Of a DNA stretch of 64,000 bases, positions 9,154-17,368 are shown in pieces. Position 1 is the stretch's first letter; each line of letters opens with the position of its first letter. The stretch comes from Lacipirellulaceae bacterium (GTDB lineage: Bacteria; Planctomycetota; Planctomycetia; Pirellulales; Lacipirellulaceae): assembly GCA_040218535.1 (NCBI GenBank), contig JAVJRG010000005.1:1426001-1490000 (forward strand), in the 5' to 3' direction. A program made the translations under genes and the position numbers. A model generated the notes under the pieces. The model saw only the letters and a program-made list of their open reading frames with translations. It did no database searches and was not told where the DNA came from.

Positions 9154-10218
9154 TCAGCTCTGCGCGGCTTTCACATTCGCCGCTTGTTGTTTAACCAAAG
9201 CTGTGACGATGTCGTCAGTGTCTAGGCCCGCGGCTTCGGCGTTGAAGGTGGGGATGATTCGGTGTCGTAATACGGGAGCGGCGACGGCAAAGATGTCGGT
9301 CGTTGTGACGTGGCAACGCTTGTTCAAGAGTGCTCGGGCTTTGCCAGCCATGAGCAGCGCCATGCTCGCCCTCGGGCCCGCGCCGTATTGGACCTTGTCT
9401 CGCAGCTCTGCGGGCAGCATGCCTTCACTTGGGCGCGTTAGGCGTGCCAGGTCGATAGCTGCATCGTAAACGTGATCGGCAACCAACACCTTGGGAGTCA
9501 GCGCCTGCATTTGAAGGAGCTTGCTCGCATTGATGACTTGCTTTGCTTTGAACGCGTAGCTCGTCGTCTGGCGACGGCAGATCTCACGCTCTGCCTCGCG
9601 GTCTGGGTAGCCAACTTTGATCTTTAGCAAGAAGCGATCGAGCTGTGCCTCGGGGAGTGGATAGGTTCCCTCGACTTCAATCGGGTTTTGCGTGGCGAGA
9701 ACAAAGAAAGGCTCAGGAAGATCATAGGTTTTGCCAGCGACTGAGAGCTGCCGTTCCTCCATTGCTTCCAGCAGTGCACTTTGTGTTTTGGGCGGCGTGC
9801 GGTTGATTTCGTCGGCGAGAACCAAGTTTGCGAACAGCGGACCTTGGACGAATCGGAAAGCCCTGCCTCCGGTTGTGCGATCCTCTTCAAGAACTTCACC
9901 ACCGGTGATGTCCGCGGGCATTAGGTCGGGGGTGAATTGGACTCGGTTGAACGACAACTCCATGATCTGGGCCATCTGCGAGATCAGCAACGTCTTCGCC
10001 AGCCCAGGCATGCCCTGCAGGATACAGTGCCCACGGCAAAGGATGCCAATCATGAGTTGTTCGATCACATCCTCCATCCCCACGATCACGCCGGCCAACT
10101 CAGCTCGCATTTCCTGGTAGGTGGAGTGCAGTTCATCAACAAGCTGCGCGACATCCTCATTGGTGGCATCCTCGGCAAGCACAGGCTGGTGATTATCGCT
10201 GGCTGTGGCTGATCTCAT
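9154..10218 (-). CDS. MoxR-family AAA+ ATPase
   Basis: 354 residues. Cytoplasmic AAA+ ATPase of the MoxR family. The Walker A region is the altered form typical of this family (ILQGMPGLAKTLL), Walker B is LVLADEINRTPPKTQSALLEAMEE, sensor 1 is FVLATQNPIEVEGTYPLPEAQLDRFLLK, and a C-terminal lid domain carries LARLTRPSEGMLPAELRDKVQYGAGPRAS. First gene of the minus-strand operon with DUF58, BatA-like and two large membrane proteins. MoxR proteins act as chaperone-like ATPases with VWA partners; the specific client is unknown. Confidence 0.95.
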   Translation of the reverse strand: MRSATASDNHQPVLAEDATNEDVAQLVDELHSTYQEMRAELAGVIVGMEDVIEQLMIGILCRGHCILQGMPGLAKTLLISQMAQIMELSFNRVQFTPDLMPADITGGEVLEEDRTTGGRAFRFVQGPLFANLVLADEINRTPPKTQSALLEAMEERQLSVAGKTYDLPEPFFVLATQNPIEVEGTYPLPEAQLDRFLLKIKVGYPDREAEREICRRQTTSYAFKAKQVINASKLLQMQALTPKVLVADHVYDAAIDLARLTRPSEGMLPAELRDKVQYGAGPRASMALLMAGKARALLNKRCHVTTTDIFAVAAPVLRHRIIPTFNAEAAGLDTDDIVTALVKQQAANVKAAQS

Positions 10219-10250
10219 ATTCGATTCTTTCTTTCGTTGGTATCTGGTTT

Positions 10251-10284
10251 AGCCGCAGATGAACGCTGATCAACGCAGATTTTT
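10251..10284. repeat. GCCGCAGAT...CGCAGAT intergenic repeat, single arm
   Basis: AGCCGCAGATGAACGCTGAT followed by CAACGCAGATTTTT. The same pattern recurs as an inverted pair at 11978-12013 and 12069-12100. It lies upstream of the MoxR gene. Confidence 0.7.
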
Positions 10285-10356
10285 CCTGTTAGTGATTCGA
10301 GCGTTAGTTGTTCGTTTTTCTTTCTGTAGTATTGGATCACTGCTGCTACTGCGTGC

Positions 10357-11976
10357 TCATTTTTCTGCTGAAGCGTTCGCTTCTTGAATGCTGATTAGTT
10401 TATCACCATCGGTGTCGAGACGCTCAAACTGTTGGCGGCTTAGGCCTTTGAACTCGTCGAGTGAAAGGTCACCATCCTGATTGGTGTCCATTGCCGTAAA
10501 CCAGCTAGGGGCGGCTGGTGCTTTGTCAGGTCGCATGTGCTGGGCAGCCGGGACGGGGCGTGAAAGTAACGTGTGGGCATGCAGGCCGTAGGTGACGAGC
10601 AGCCGTAGGGGAACACCCGCCTCGGAGAACTCCAGCGTGCCGTCGCCATTGCGATCAAGCTGGTCGAGTAGTGCGGGAATCGCACGCCGTTCACGAGTCG
10701 TGAGGCGACGGTTTCCGTCTCGATCAGCGAGACGAAATAACGGGTACCCTTCGGCGACGATCCCGATGGTGAGGGAGGCAGGCTCTCCGGTCGAAGCTTG
10801 CGCTTCGGATTCGGCGGCAGCAAACTCGACATAGCTGTTGCCCGTCTCTACGGTGAGGGCTTTTTCGCCAGGGATGACGGGTTGATGGCTATTCTGAGTA
10901 CCCCGCAGTCGGACGGAATTAGATTTGTTCTTGCTCTGGCTCTGAAAATCGACTTCGAGAATCAAGTCAGCCGGACGGGTGATCCAGTTTGGTTTTGAAG
11001 CAACTTCGTTTTCATGAGGATAGAGAGAATCAACCGTCTTCCGGATTTGCTCATGGTCTGACGGTTCATCCAGCATCAAGAGCAAAGGGCGGTTTTGAAA
11101 ACTTTCGACGTCGGAATGACCCTGCAAGGAGGTAGAGAGCTCAGCCAGTTCAACAATGCCGTCCTCGTCGGTATCGGATCGTGAGAGCGATTCGTCAAAG
11201 TTCGTGCGTTCCTCGGCGGAGACTCGGCCGTCTCCGTCGACATCCAGGCGATGGAATAGTGGCGCGTCGCCGACTCGGCTCCAGTGAAAGCGAGGCTTCA
11301 AAACGAGTGGCGAAGGAAGATTCGACCAGTTGCCCAGCAGCCAACGTAGTTCATCGCGATCCACCTCGTCGGCAGTATCCAGATAGTTTCGCAAACGTCG
11401 ATCCAACGTGACATTGCCGCGTGAACGTGTGGAGACTCCGGGGACAGGTGCAGGAACATCCGATTTTGATTCAGAGTTTTTCACTTCGGAAGCAGGTGTT
11501 TGCGTTGGTTCTTGATTCGTGGTGTCGTCATTTGACGAAGCAGCTTCCTCGGAAGTTCCTTCAGTCGAATTCGGGGTTTTCAAAGAGACCTGTCTTGTAA
11601 CAGACGCTTTCGAGAGCGATTCACCCGAGGAGAGTTGGTCGATCCACGCTTCCTCAACTTCGCGGAACGACTTGCCACCTACATAGAGTCGGATTTCCAG
11701 CTTGAGAGGACGTTCCGGCGTGAGAAGTAGGGCAGTGACGCTTGCATCGTTGCGATCTATCTTCTCGCCCGAAAGCCAATCATTCCGTGGGCCGGGTGAG
11801 TAGTTGGCAATCGGTTCAACTTCAGCCGATGAGGTGCTCAGTGTCACCGCTGCGTTCATTGGTTGAGCGACACGCTGCGGCGAGACGGGTTGAATCGCAC
11901 AACTGGCTAGAATTTCCACCGCGAAGGCGGTGCTGCGTATCTGACAAAGTAGGCAAAAGAAAAGAATGGTTCTCAA
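10357..11976 (-). CDS. Secreted EF-hand protein
   Basis: About 540 residues from a TTG at 11976, which places a signal peptide (RTILFFCLLCQIRSTAFA) at the N-terminus. The frame stays open to an ATG at 12090, but those extra residues (NICVHPCLSAA) are translation of the palindromic repeat at 11978-12100, so the upstream start is unlikely. Six EF-hand-like calcium loops are visible: DVDGDGRVSAEE, DTDEDGIVELAE, DRDGNRRLTTRE, DRNGDGTLEFSE, DTNQDGDLSLDE and DTDGDKLISIQE. A Ser/Thr/Glu-rich linker sits near residues 140-190. It is probably periplasmic or surface-located and calcium-binding. It is encoded after the DUF1501 gene on the same strand; EF-hand proteins are often found beside DUF1501/DUF1553 genes in planctomycetes. 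Confidence 0.8.
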   Translation of the reverse strand: MRTILFFCLLCQIRSTAFAVEILASCAIQPVSPQRVAQPMNAAVTLSTSSAEVEPIANYSPGPRNDWLSGEKIDRNDASVTALLLTPERPLKLEIRLYVGGKSFREVEEAWIDQLSSGESLSKASVTRQVSLKTPNSTEGTSEEAASSNDDTTNQEPTQTPASEVKNSESKSDVPAPVPGVSTRSRGNVTLDRRLRNYLDTADEVDRDELRWLLGNWSNLPSPLVLKPRFHWSRVGDAPLFHRLDVDGDGRVSAEERTNFDESLSRSDTDEDGIVELAELSTSLQGHSDVESFQNRPLLLMLDEPSDHEQIRKTVDSLYPHENEVASKPNWITRPADLILEVDFQSQSKNKSNSVRLRGTQNSHQPVIPGEKALTVETGNSYVEFAAAESEAQASTGEPASLTIGIVAEGYPLFRLADRDGNRRLTTRERRAIPALLDQLDRNGDGTLEFSEAGVPLRLLVTYGLHAHTLLSRPVPAAQHMRPDKAPAAPSWFTAMDTNQDGDLSLDEFKGLSRQQFERLDTDGDKLISIQEANASAEK

Positions 11977-11977
11977 T

Positions 11978-12100
11978 CTGGCCGCAGATAAACACGGATG
12001 AACGCAGATATTCTTTTCTTCAACCATTGAGAAAGGACTCTTGCGAGCAACAGCTATGATATACGAGCATCTGCGTCTATCAGCATTCATCTGCGGCTAT
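11978..12100. repeat. Inverted-repeat element with GCCGCAGAT arms
   Basis: Left arm 11978-12013 (GGCCGCAGATAAACACGGAT then GAACGCAGAT) and right arm 12069-12100 (ATCTGCGTCTATCAGCATTC then ATCTGCGGC) are imperfect reverse complements. The element fills the gap between the DUF1501 and EF-hand genes and has probably caused an artificial N-terminal extension of the EF-hand frame. Confidence 0.75.
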
Positions 12101-12118
12101 TCTAGTTGGGCAATTCGG

Positions 12119-13474
12119 CTAGCTGAGCAACTCGCTGATTGGGGAACCATCGACGATCGGGATAGGGCGTCCCGTGTTTGCGAGGTTCTCCGTGTCGGGT
12201 TCGACCCCAACGGCAGAACAGATGGTTGCCAGTACGTCGCTGACGTCAACTTTGTTCTCTTCGACGTGCAGGCCATCGGCAGACGTTTTTCCATAGGCTT
12301 GACCACCAGCAATTCCTCCGCCGGCGAGGACGCAAGACCAAGCTTGCGGGAAGTGATCTCGGCCTCCCGAGCCGTTGATCTTTGGTGTGCGACCGAACTC
12401 TCCCATCCAAACGATGGTGGTGGTTTCTAGGAGGCCCCGATCCTTCAGGTCCGTCATTAGGCTCGACCAACCCGCGTCGAGTTCCGCTGAGAGGTTCTTG
12501 ACGGATTCAAAGATGTTCGAGTGGTTATCCCAGCCGACACCGCCAGAAGTTGCGGAGTTCAGCGAGACTTCAACAAAGGGCACCTGTCGTTCAACGAGCC
12601 GACGTGCGAGCAGACAGCCCTGGCCAAACACGCCTTTCCCGTAAGCGGTGCGCAGAGCTTCGGGTTCTTGTGATAAGTCGAAGGCACTGGAAGCATCGCT
12701 GCTGATCATTTTCAGCGTGTTGTCGTACACCGTCCGATGAGCATGCGACGCCGCGGCGGGGTGATTCTTTAGAAAGTTTCCTTCAAGTTCTCGCCAGACT
12801 TCCAGCCGCTCGCGCATCTGTTCTTTCGAGACTCCAGCAGGCGGTGCGATCGAATTGACTTGCAGTTTTGCGAAGCCGCTGTTGTTGTTTTCCAGGCCAA
12901 CAATTGAGGCCAGACTTGCTCCCGAAGTCCCAGCACTTCCGACCACCAACGGCGCGTACTTGGGTCCGAGAAAACCGGGGCCGAAGGCTTCGGAGCCGAA
13001 CATCGTGTTCTGGCCGATGCTAACGTACGGGGGAAGGGAATCGATCGTTTCTGCCAACTCTTTCCCGAGGGCCGAGCCGACGAACGGGTAATTGATTGCC
13101 CCCATCGGAGGCTTGCCCGTCCGCATTAGGTGCGTCCCCCGACCGTGATCTCCCTCTTTTGTGCTGAGGCTGCGAATTACGGCGAGCTGATCGGCGTGTT
13201 TCGCCAGGCCTGGAAGATGCTCGCTAAACCTGAGGCCAGGAACCGAAGTCGCGTTTTCCTTGAACTCGCCCCCGTTCTCATGTTGGGGCTTCATGTCAAA
13301 CGTGTCTGTCTGCGAAGGACCGCCACCCATCCAGAGTAATATACAGCTTCTTCTGCGTTTCGGATCGGTTGCTGCCGCGCTGGCCAATTGGGGGAACCAG
13401 CTACAGGAGCTTGCCCCCGCGGCCGTCACGCCGAGGGTTTCGATGAAGCGGCGGCGATTGAGAGAAAATGCCAT
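12119..13474 (-). CDS. DUF1501 family protein
   Basis: 451 residues. The N-terminus (LNRRRFIETLGVTAAGASSC) carries a twin-arginine-type export signal. The rest is DUF1501: CILLWMGGGPSQTDTFDMKP, the HLPGLAKHADQLAVIRSLST segment, DHGRGTHLMRTGKPP and TTIVWMGEFGRTPKINGSGGRDHFP, all typical of this alkaline-phosphatase/sulfatase-fold family. It is exported by the Tat route and acts outside the cytoplasm; the substrate is unknown. It starts 10 bp after the DUF1549/DUF1553 gene, the standard pairing in planctomycetes, and here belongs to an ECF-sigma operon. Confidence 0.93.
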   Translation of the reverse strand: MAFSLNRRRFIETLGVTAAGASSCSWFPQLASAAATDPKRRRSCILLWMGGGPSQTDTFDMKPQHENGGEFKENATSVPGLRFSEHLPGLAKHADQLAVIRSLSTKEGDHGRGTHLMRTGKPPMGAINYPFVGSALGKELAETIDSLPPYVSIGQNTMFGSEAFGPGFLGPKYAPLVVGSAGTSGASLASIVGLENNNSGFAKLQVNSIAPPAGVSKEQMRERLEVWRELEGNFLKNHPAAASHAHRTVYDNTLKMISSDASSAFDLSQEPEALRTAYGKGVFGQGCLLARRLVERQVPFVEVSLNSATSGGVGWDNHSNIFESVKNLSAELDAGWSSLMTDLKDRGLLETTTIVWMGEFGRTPKINGSGGRDHFPQAWSCVLAGGGIAGGQAYGKTSADGLHVEENKVDVSDVLATICSAVGVEPDTENLANTGRPIPIVDGSPISELLS

Positions 13475-13484
13475 GCTTGCGCGA

Positions 13485-16286
13485 TCAATGGTTAAAGGTA
13501 AATTCGGCGCTGTTCAGCAGTGCCCAGAGAATATCACCGAGCTTGCGCTGGCGGTCCGCCGTGGCTTCGACTCCCTCAAGAAGCTTTGTCATCGTTTCCT
13601 GTTCCTGGGGGGTTGGCTTTCTCGAGAGCGTCGCCAGGAATAGCGCCTCGATTCGCTGTTGATCATCAAAGAACGGGGCGCTCAATGAACGGAGCAGGCC
13701 GCTGGTTTCCGGAGCCGTGGCTTGATTCGTAAGTCCGCCGTGCATCAGCGTAAGGGCTTGTGGAATTCCCGCTTGGTAATCGGTGGTCTTTCCCGCTGGG
13801 GCGCTGAACTGAGCTAGAAACTGATCGCGGCTTGTGTTGCCAATACGCAGCAATGAACCATCCTGAGTCTGTGTGTTGGCCGTTGACTCGTAGCCCGTAG
13901 CGATGGCGATGCAATCGTACAATTGCTCTGCTGTGAAGCTTTTTAGATTCATCTGCGCGAACGTCAAAGCACGTGCCGGATCGTCGGCTACGGTTTCGTC
14001 TCCAGCTGCATTGGCTGCAACTGCGGGGCTACGGCTGGAAAGCTGATAAGCACGACTGGCGACAATCACACGAAGTAACCGGCGAAGGTCGTATCCGCTG
14101 CGACGGAAGTCCTCGGAAAGAAGCCGGAGAACTTCTTCACTAACGGCCGGGTTGTCGGCTCGCAGGTCGTCAACAGGATCCACAAGTCCCCGCCCGAACA
14201 AGTGAGCCCAAAGCCGATTGACGGTCGCACGTGCGAAGCGCGGATTCTGTTGGTCCGTGAGCCAGGCAACGAGATGCTCGCGCCTTGAGGGGGCATCTTT
14301 GCCCTTGCGAACCACGAGCGTGCCGTCTGGCAGGTACGGTGGCACCACGGTTTCCGTATCGGGAAGGGTGACTTCGCCGCGATTTGAATCCTTCACTTGC
14401 ATCACGGGAGAAACCATTTCGATCTTGCCCTTCGGACGAGAAATCTGCGCGAAGAGTGCGGCGAAACCCCAGAACTGTGCTTGGCTGATCTCGTCGAACG
14501 GATGATCGTGGCACTGAGCGCACTCCATACGGGTTCCTAAGAACACACGTGAGGTTTTTGCCGCGAGTTCTTCGGGGTTGAGCTTGTGTGCTGCGTAGAA
14601 GAGCAGTGGCCCGGAATCATCAATTCGCCCTTCGGCAAGTAGCAGCTTGCGTGCTAACTCGTCGTAGGCAAGATTCTGGGCGAAATGGTCGGACAGCCAA
14701 CCTTCTAGCTCCGCAGGTCCGCCGTAGCGAGAAAGGTCGACCCCGTCCGGTAGGAGCAGTTTTCGCCAGACCGCGGCTAAGTGGGTCGCGTGATCTCGAC
14801 GTGCAAGAAGTGATTCGACGAGCTGTTCGCGATAGCCGCTGTTATCTCCAGATTTTTGCCACTCTTCAAACTCTCGCACTTCGGCGATCGTGGGAATCCT
14901 GCCCGTGAGGTCGAGATACACTCGGCGAAGAAACTCCTCGTCGGACGTTGGCTCAGCCGGGGTGATGCCCTGGTCGAGCCAGAGTTGTTCGAGTGCGGCA
15001 TCCAATTGCTCGGTGACTTCGATCTCTGCAAGAGGTTCTCCGAGGGCAAGCGTGTCGAAAGCGAACTGTGGATTCTTAGGTACCACAAACCGTAGTGCTG
15101 ATGGTTCTATTGGTGATGCTTTTGGGCGACGTGCAAGCGTGGTTTCCTGCTCAACGATAAGGGTGTCTTCTTGTTCTTTCCGTGGAGCGGGCTTATCGAG
15201 ACGGGCAATTCTCGGCTCAGACTTCCCGGAGACCCCCGCAGCGTTCTTGCTTTGATCGGAAAGATCCTCAGCAAGTATCTGGGCATCCTCTGGGACGCCC
15301 AAGGCGTAGATAGTTTGTGGCCCCGAGTTGGGATAGGAAAAGTTAACCTGATGCCGTTGCGGTCGGCGAAATTCCGCCAAGTCGCGTGAGTCTGAGCTTT
15401 CCGCTTTCGATCGCGTCACCACTTCGCAACTCATAGGAAGGTGTGTTTCGGGATCGCAACGGAAATTCAGGCGGAGCGTTTCGTGAGGAGGTTCTCGCTG
15501 TTGTAGCTTCACGTTCAAAGCGATTTGTTGCTTGCCACCTTCGTTATCGACGGGTTTCCAGTCTTCGGAAATCACCTGGAAATTGTTTGCTCGACTCGTG
15601 TTCGCACTGTCGGTTTGACTAGCCTGTTGCTGCCCAGGGAGGACGGCCAAGAGTAGCTGTGACTGGACATCCCAATCCGCTGAGCGTGACAGTGAGTTGA
15701 CCGTGACCACGCGGCGTTCTGCGGAGTAATTGCTGGCCGAGCGTTCAACGAAATCGTGAAACATCGTGCCGCGAATACTTTTCTGAGCGGCAACACGCCG
15801 ACGACTTGAGAACCAGAAACGGCTCTCACCATCGCCGATTGAGGTCGGCTCTTCGGAATTAGCTTCGACCCATTGTTGCTCCCGGATTGCTTCTAGCATG
15901 GCCGCCCAAGAGTAGGAGTCTCGGGTGGCCAGCGTGATGAAGGCTAGCAATAAGGAGGCTGCTAGTCCGGTTGCCAGATAGAGTTGTCGACGCAGTTTCC
16001 GTTGTTGAGGGGTTGGTGCGCTCGACTTCGGGGTGCTGGCAAGTATCTCTGACGATTCGGCTAACTCGACTTGATTAACGGGATAAGACTCTCTGTAGGC
16101 TTTGTCGAGGCGATGGCTGAGTGCGTCGGTGAATTCTTCCCGCAGTGGCGGAACTGCATAAGCGTCTTGCAGCTCGCGCTTGAGCGCCATCTCCTGGAAT
16201 CCGTCGAGCGGATTGCCTTTGCCAGGATTGTCAATTCCAGAGGGCTCGTTCATGGAATCGTCGTTAGGTAATTTGGATTGCGACAT
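13485..16286 (-). CDS. Anti-sigma-like/DUF1549/DUF1553 fusion protein
   Basis: 933 residues. Residues 1-100 are cytoplasmic and hydrophilic, a transmembrane helix lies at about 103-120 (YLATGLAASLLLAFITLA), then a periplasmic beta-rich region like those of planctomycete membrane-bound anti-sigma proteins (about 125-340). After a linker, DUF1549 spans roughly 425-630 (FLRRVYLDLTGRIPT; CAQCHDHPFDE near residue 585) and DUF1553 about 690-930 (RREHLVAWLTDQQNPRFARA, VNRLWAHLFGRGLVDPVDD). The gene starts 16 bp after the ECF sigma gene, so the N-terminal part is plausibly the cognate anti-sigma factor. The CAQCH motif is the usual DUF1549 motif and resembles a c-type heme site. The anti-sigma role is inferred from topology and position. 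Confidence 0.85.
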   Translation of the reverse strand: MSQSKLPNDDSMNEPSGIDNPGKGNPLDGFQEMALKRELQDAYAVPPLREEFTDALSHRLDKAYRESYPVNQVELAESSEILASTPKSSAPTPQQRKLRRQLYLATGLAASLLLAFITLATRDSYSWAAMLEAIREQQWVEANSEEPTSIGDGESRFWFSSRRRVAAQKSIRGTMFHDFVERSASNYSAERRVVTVNSLSRSADWDVQSQLLLAVLPGQQQASQTDSANTSRANNFQVISEDWKPVDNEGGKQQIALNVKLQQREPPHETLRLNFRCDPETHLPMSCEVVTRSKAESSDSRDLAEFRRPQRHQVNFSYPNSGPQTIYALGVPEDAQILAEDLSDQSKNAAGVSGKSEPRIARLDKPAPRKEQEDTLIVEQETTLARRPKASPIEPSALRFVVPKNPQFAFDTLALGEPLAEIEVTEQLDAALEQLWLDQGITPAEPTSDEEFLRRVYLDLTGRIPTIAEVREFEEWQKSGDNSGYREQLVESLLARRDHATHLAAVWRKLLLPDGVDLSRYGGPAELEGWLSDHFAQNLAYDELARKLLLAEGRIDDSGPLLFYAAHKLNPEELAAKTSRVFLGTRMECAQCHDHPFDEISQAQFWGFAALFAQISRPKGKIEMVSPVMQVKDSNRGEVTLPDTETVVPPYLPDGTLVVRKGKDAPSRREHLVAWLTDQQNPRFARATVNRLWAHLFGRGLVDPVDDLRADNPAVSEEVLRLLSEDFRRSGYDLRRLLRVIVASRAYQLSSRSPAVAANAAGDETVADDPARALTFAQMNLKSFTAEQLYDCIAIATGYESTANTQTQDGSLLRIGNTSRDQFLAQFSAPAGKTTDYQAGIPQALTLMHGGLTNQATAPETSGLLRSLSAPFFDDQQRIEALFLATLSRKPTPQEQETMTKLLEGVEATADRQRKLGDILWALLNSAEFTFNH

Positions 16287-16302
16287 GCTTTCTTGAACTT
16301 CT

Positions 16303-17139
16303 TCAACCGGCGGGGCGGTCGTGCAGTTTAGCGCTCGGGGTGAGGTTGCTATTAGTCGAGTTCGACAGGCTCTCGGTGATCATCTCAGGGAAAGCAACTC
16401 CATTGGTCTCGGGCTGGCTGCTTCCATTTCGAGTGCTTCGCTCGTCGACTGCTAATCGTGCGCTTCTCTGCTCAGCTTGCTTCTCTTGAAACTCATAGTG
16501 TCTGCGGAACTCGCGACGTGCACGGTACAGCGTCGCCTCAACTGCTTTCTCTGTTTCTTCCAATCGCACGGCAATCTCTTTCACACTCAGATTTTCTACG
16601 TACTTTAGTTCGAGTGCTGTTCGTTGGCGATCTGACAGAGTCTCGAGAATCTCGACGACACCTAATTGCCGCTCTGCTGTTTCCAGTTGCCCGCTGGGGC
16701 GTTCTTCTTTCTGTTGTTGGCTGGTGCGGATAGCCGACTGCTCGTAGGCGTGTTTGGTGCGTTTCTTTTTTCTAAAATGGTCTGCTGATTTGTTGCGAAC
16801 GACAGCACGGAGCCAGGCCGCGATTGAGGTCTGTTCGAGATTCACCGCGTTGCCGCTGTTCTCATCAAGCGCCCGCAGCAGGGCGAACATGGTCTCGGCG
16901 ACGACATCTTCAGCGACATGCCGATCATGCAGCAGCGCGTACGCATACCGCCATGCCGTGGGGACATGCCTTTCGTACAGAGCCTGCCACGCCTCCGCAC
17001 AGGAACCCCGTGCGCGGCGCACCAGTTCGGCGTCGCTAAGCTGGTCGTTCAAAATATCCCTTCGCCCGGGCGTGGGAATCACGGCTAGTTGTTGTGAAAA
17101 GCCGTAAGGATCGATTGGGGGAGTCGGATTCAACCACAC
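16303..17139 (-). CDS. ECF-type RNA polymerase sigma factor
   Basis: 278 residues from a GTG at 17139. The sigma-2 region reads AWRYAYALLHDRHVAEDVVAETMFALLRAL, and sigma-4 reads LSDRQRTALELKYVENLSVKEIAVRLEETEKAVEATLYRARREF with a helix-turn-helix. A 60-residue Ser/Asn-rich tail follows sigma-4. It directs transcription of a specific regulon in response to an envelope or metabolic signal, probably controlled by the membrane protein encoded immediately downstream. The operon order is sigma, anti-sigma-DUF1549/1553, DUF1501, EF-hand. Confidence 0.93.
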   Translation of the reverse strand: MWLNPTPPIDPYGFSQQLAVIPTPGRRDILNDQLSDAELVRRARGSCAEAWQALYERHVPTAWRYAYALLHDRHVAEDVVAETMFALLRALDENSGNAVNLEQTSIAAWLRAVVRNKSADHFRKKKRTKHAYEQSAIRTSQQQKEERPSGQLETAERQLGVVEILETLSDRQRTALELKYVENLSVKEIAVRLEETEKAVEATLYRARREFRRHYEFQEKQAEQRSARLAVDERSTRNGSSQPETNGVAFPEMITESLSNSTNSNLTPSAKLHDRPAG

Positions 17140-17220
17140 TGATCCGCAATGCAGAAGTGACCGACTGAAAATACCTCGCTAGAAAAGCTGCGTTTCGTAC
17201 CCAATAGGAAAGCGAACATC

Positions 17221-17247
17221 ACGTGTGCGGTTGTTTTCCGCACACGT
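17221..17247. promoter_or_regulatory. Perfect 10-bp inverted repeat
   Basis: ACGTGTGCGG and CCGCACACGT are exact reverse complements around a 7-base loop (TTGTTTT). It lies 82 bp before the sigma-factor start and 122 bp after the aldA stop, all on the minus strand. No T-run follows on the minus strand, so a simple intrinsic terminator is not certain; an operator for the sigma gene or an mRNA-end hairpin are both possible. Confidence 0.55.
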
Positions 17248-17368
17248 TCCATGCTACCCGTTAGGTCGCCGCCACTGCACGCCCCACGCAAGAAAATGGG
17301 GTAGAAAGTAGGATAAACTAAATTGAGAGAAGGTTCTGAGAGCCTAAAAAGGTCACCAGTAGAGCCGA

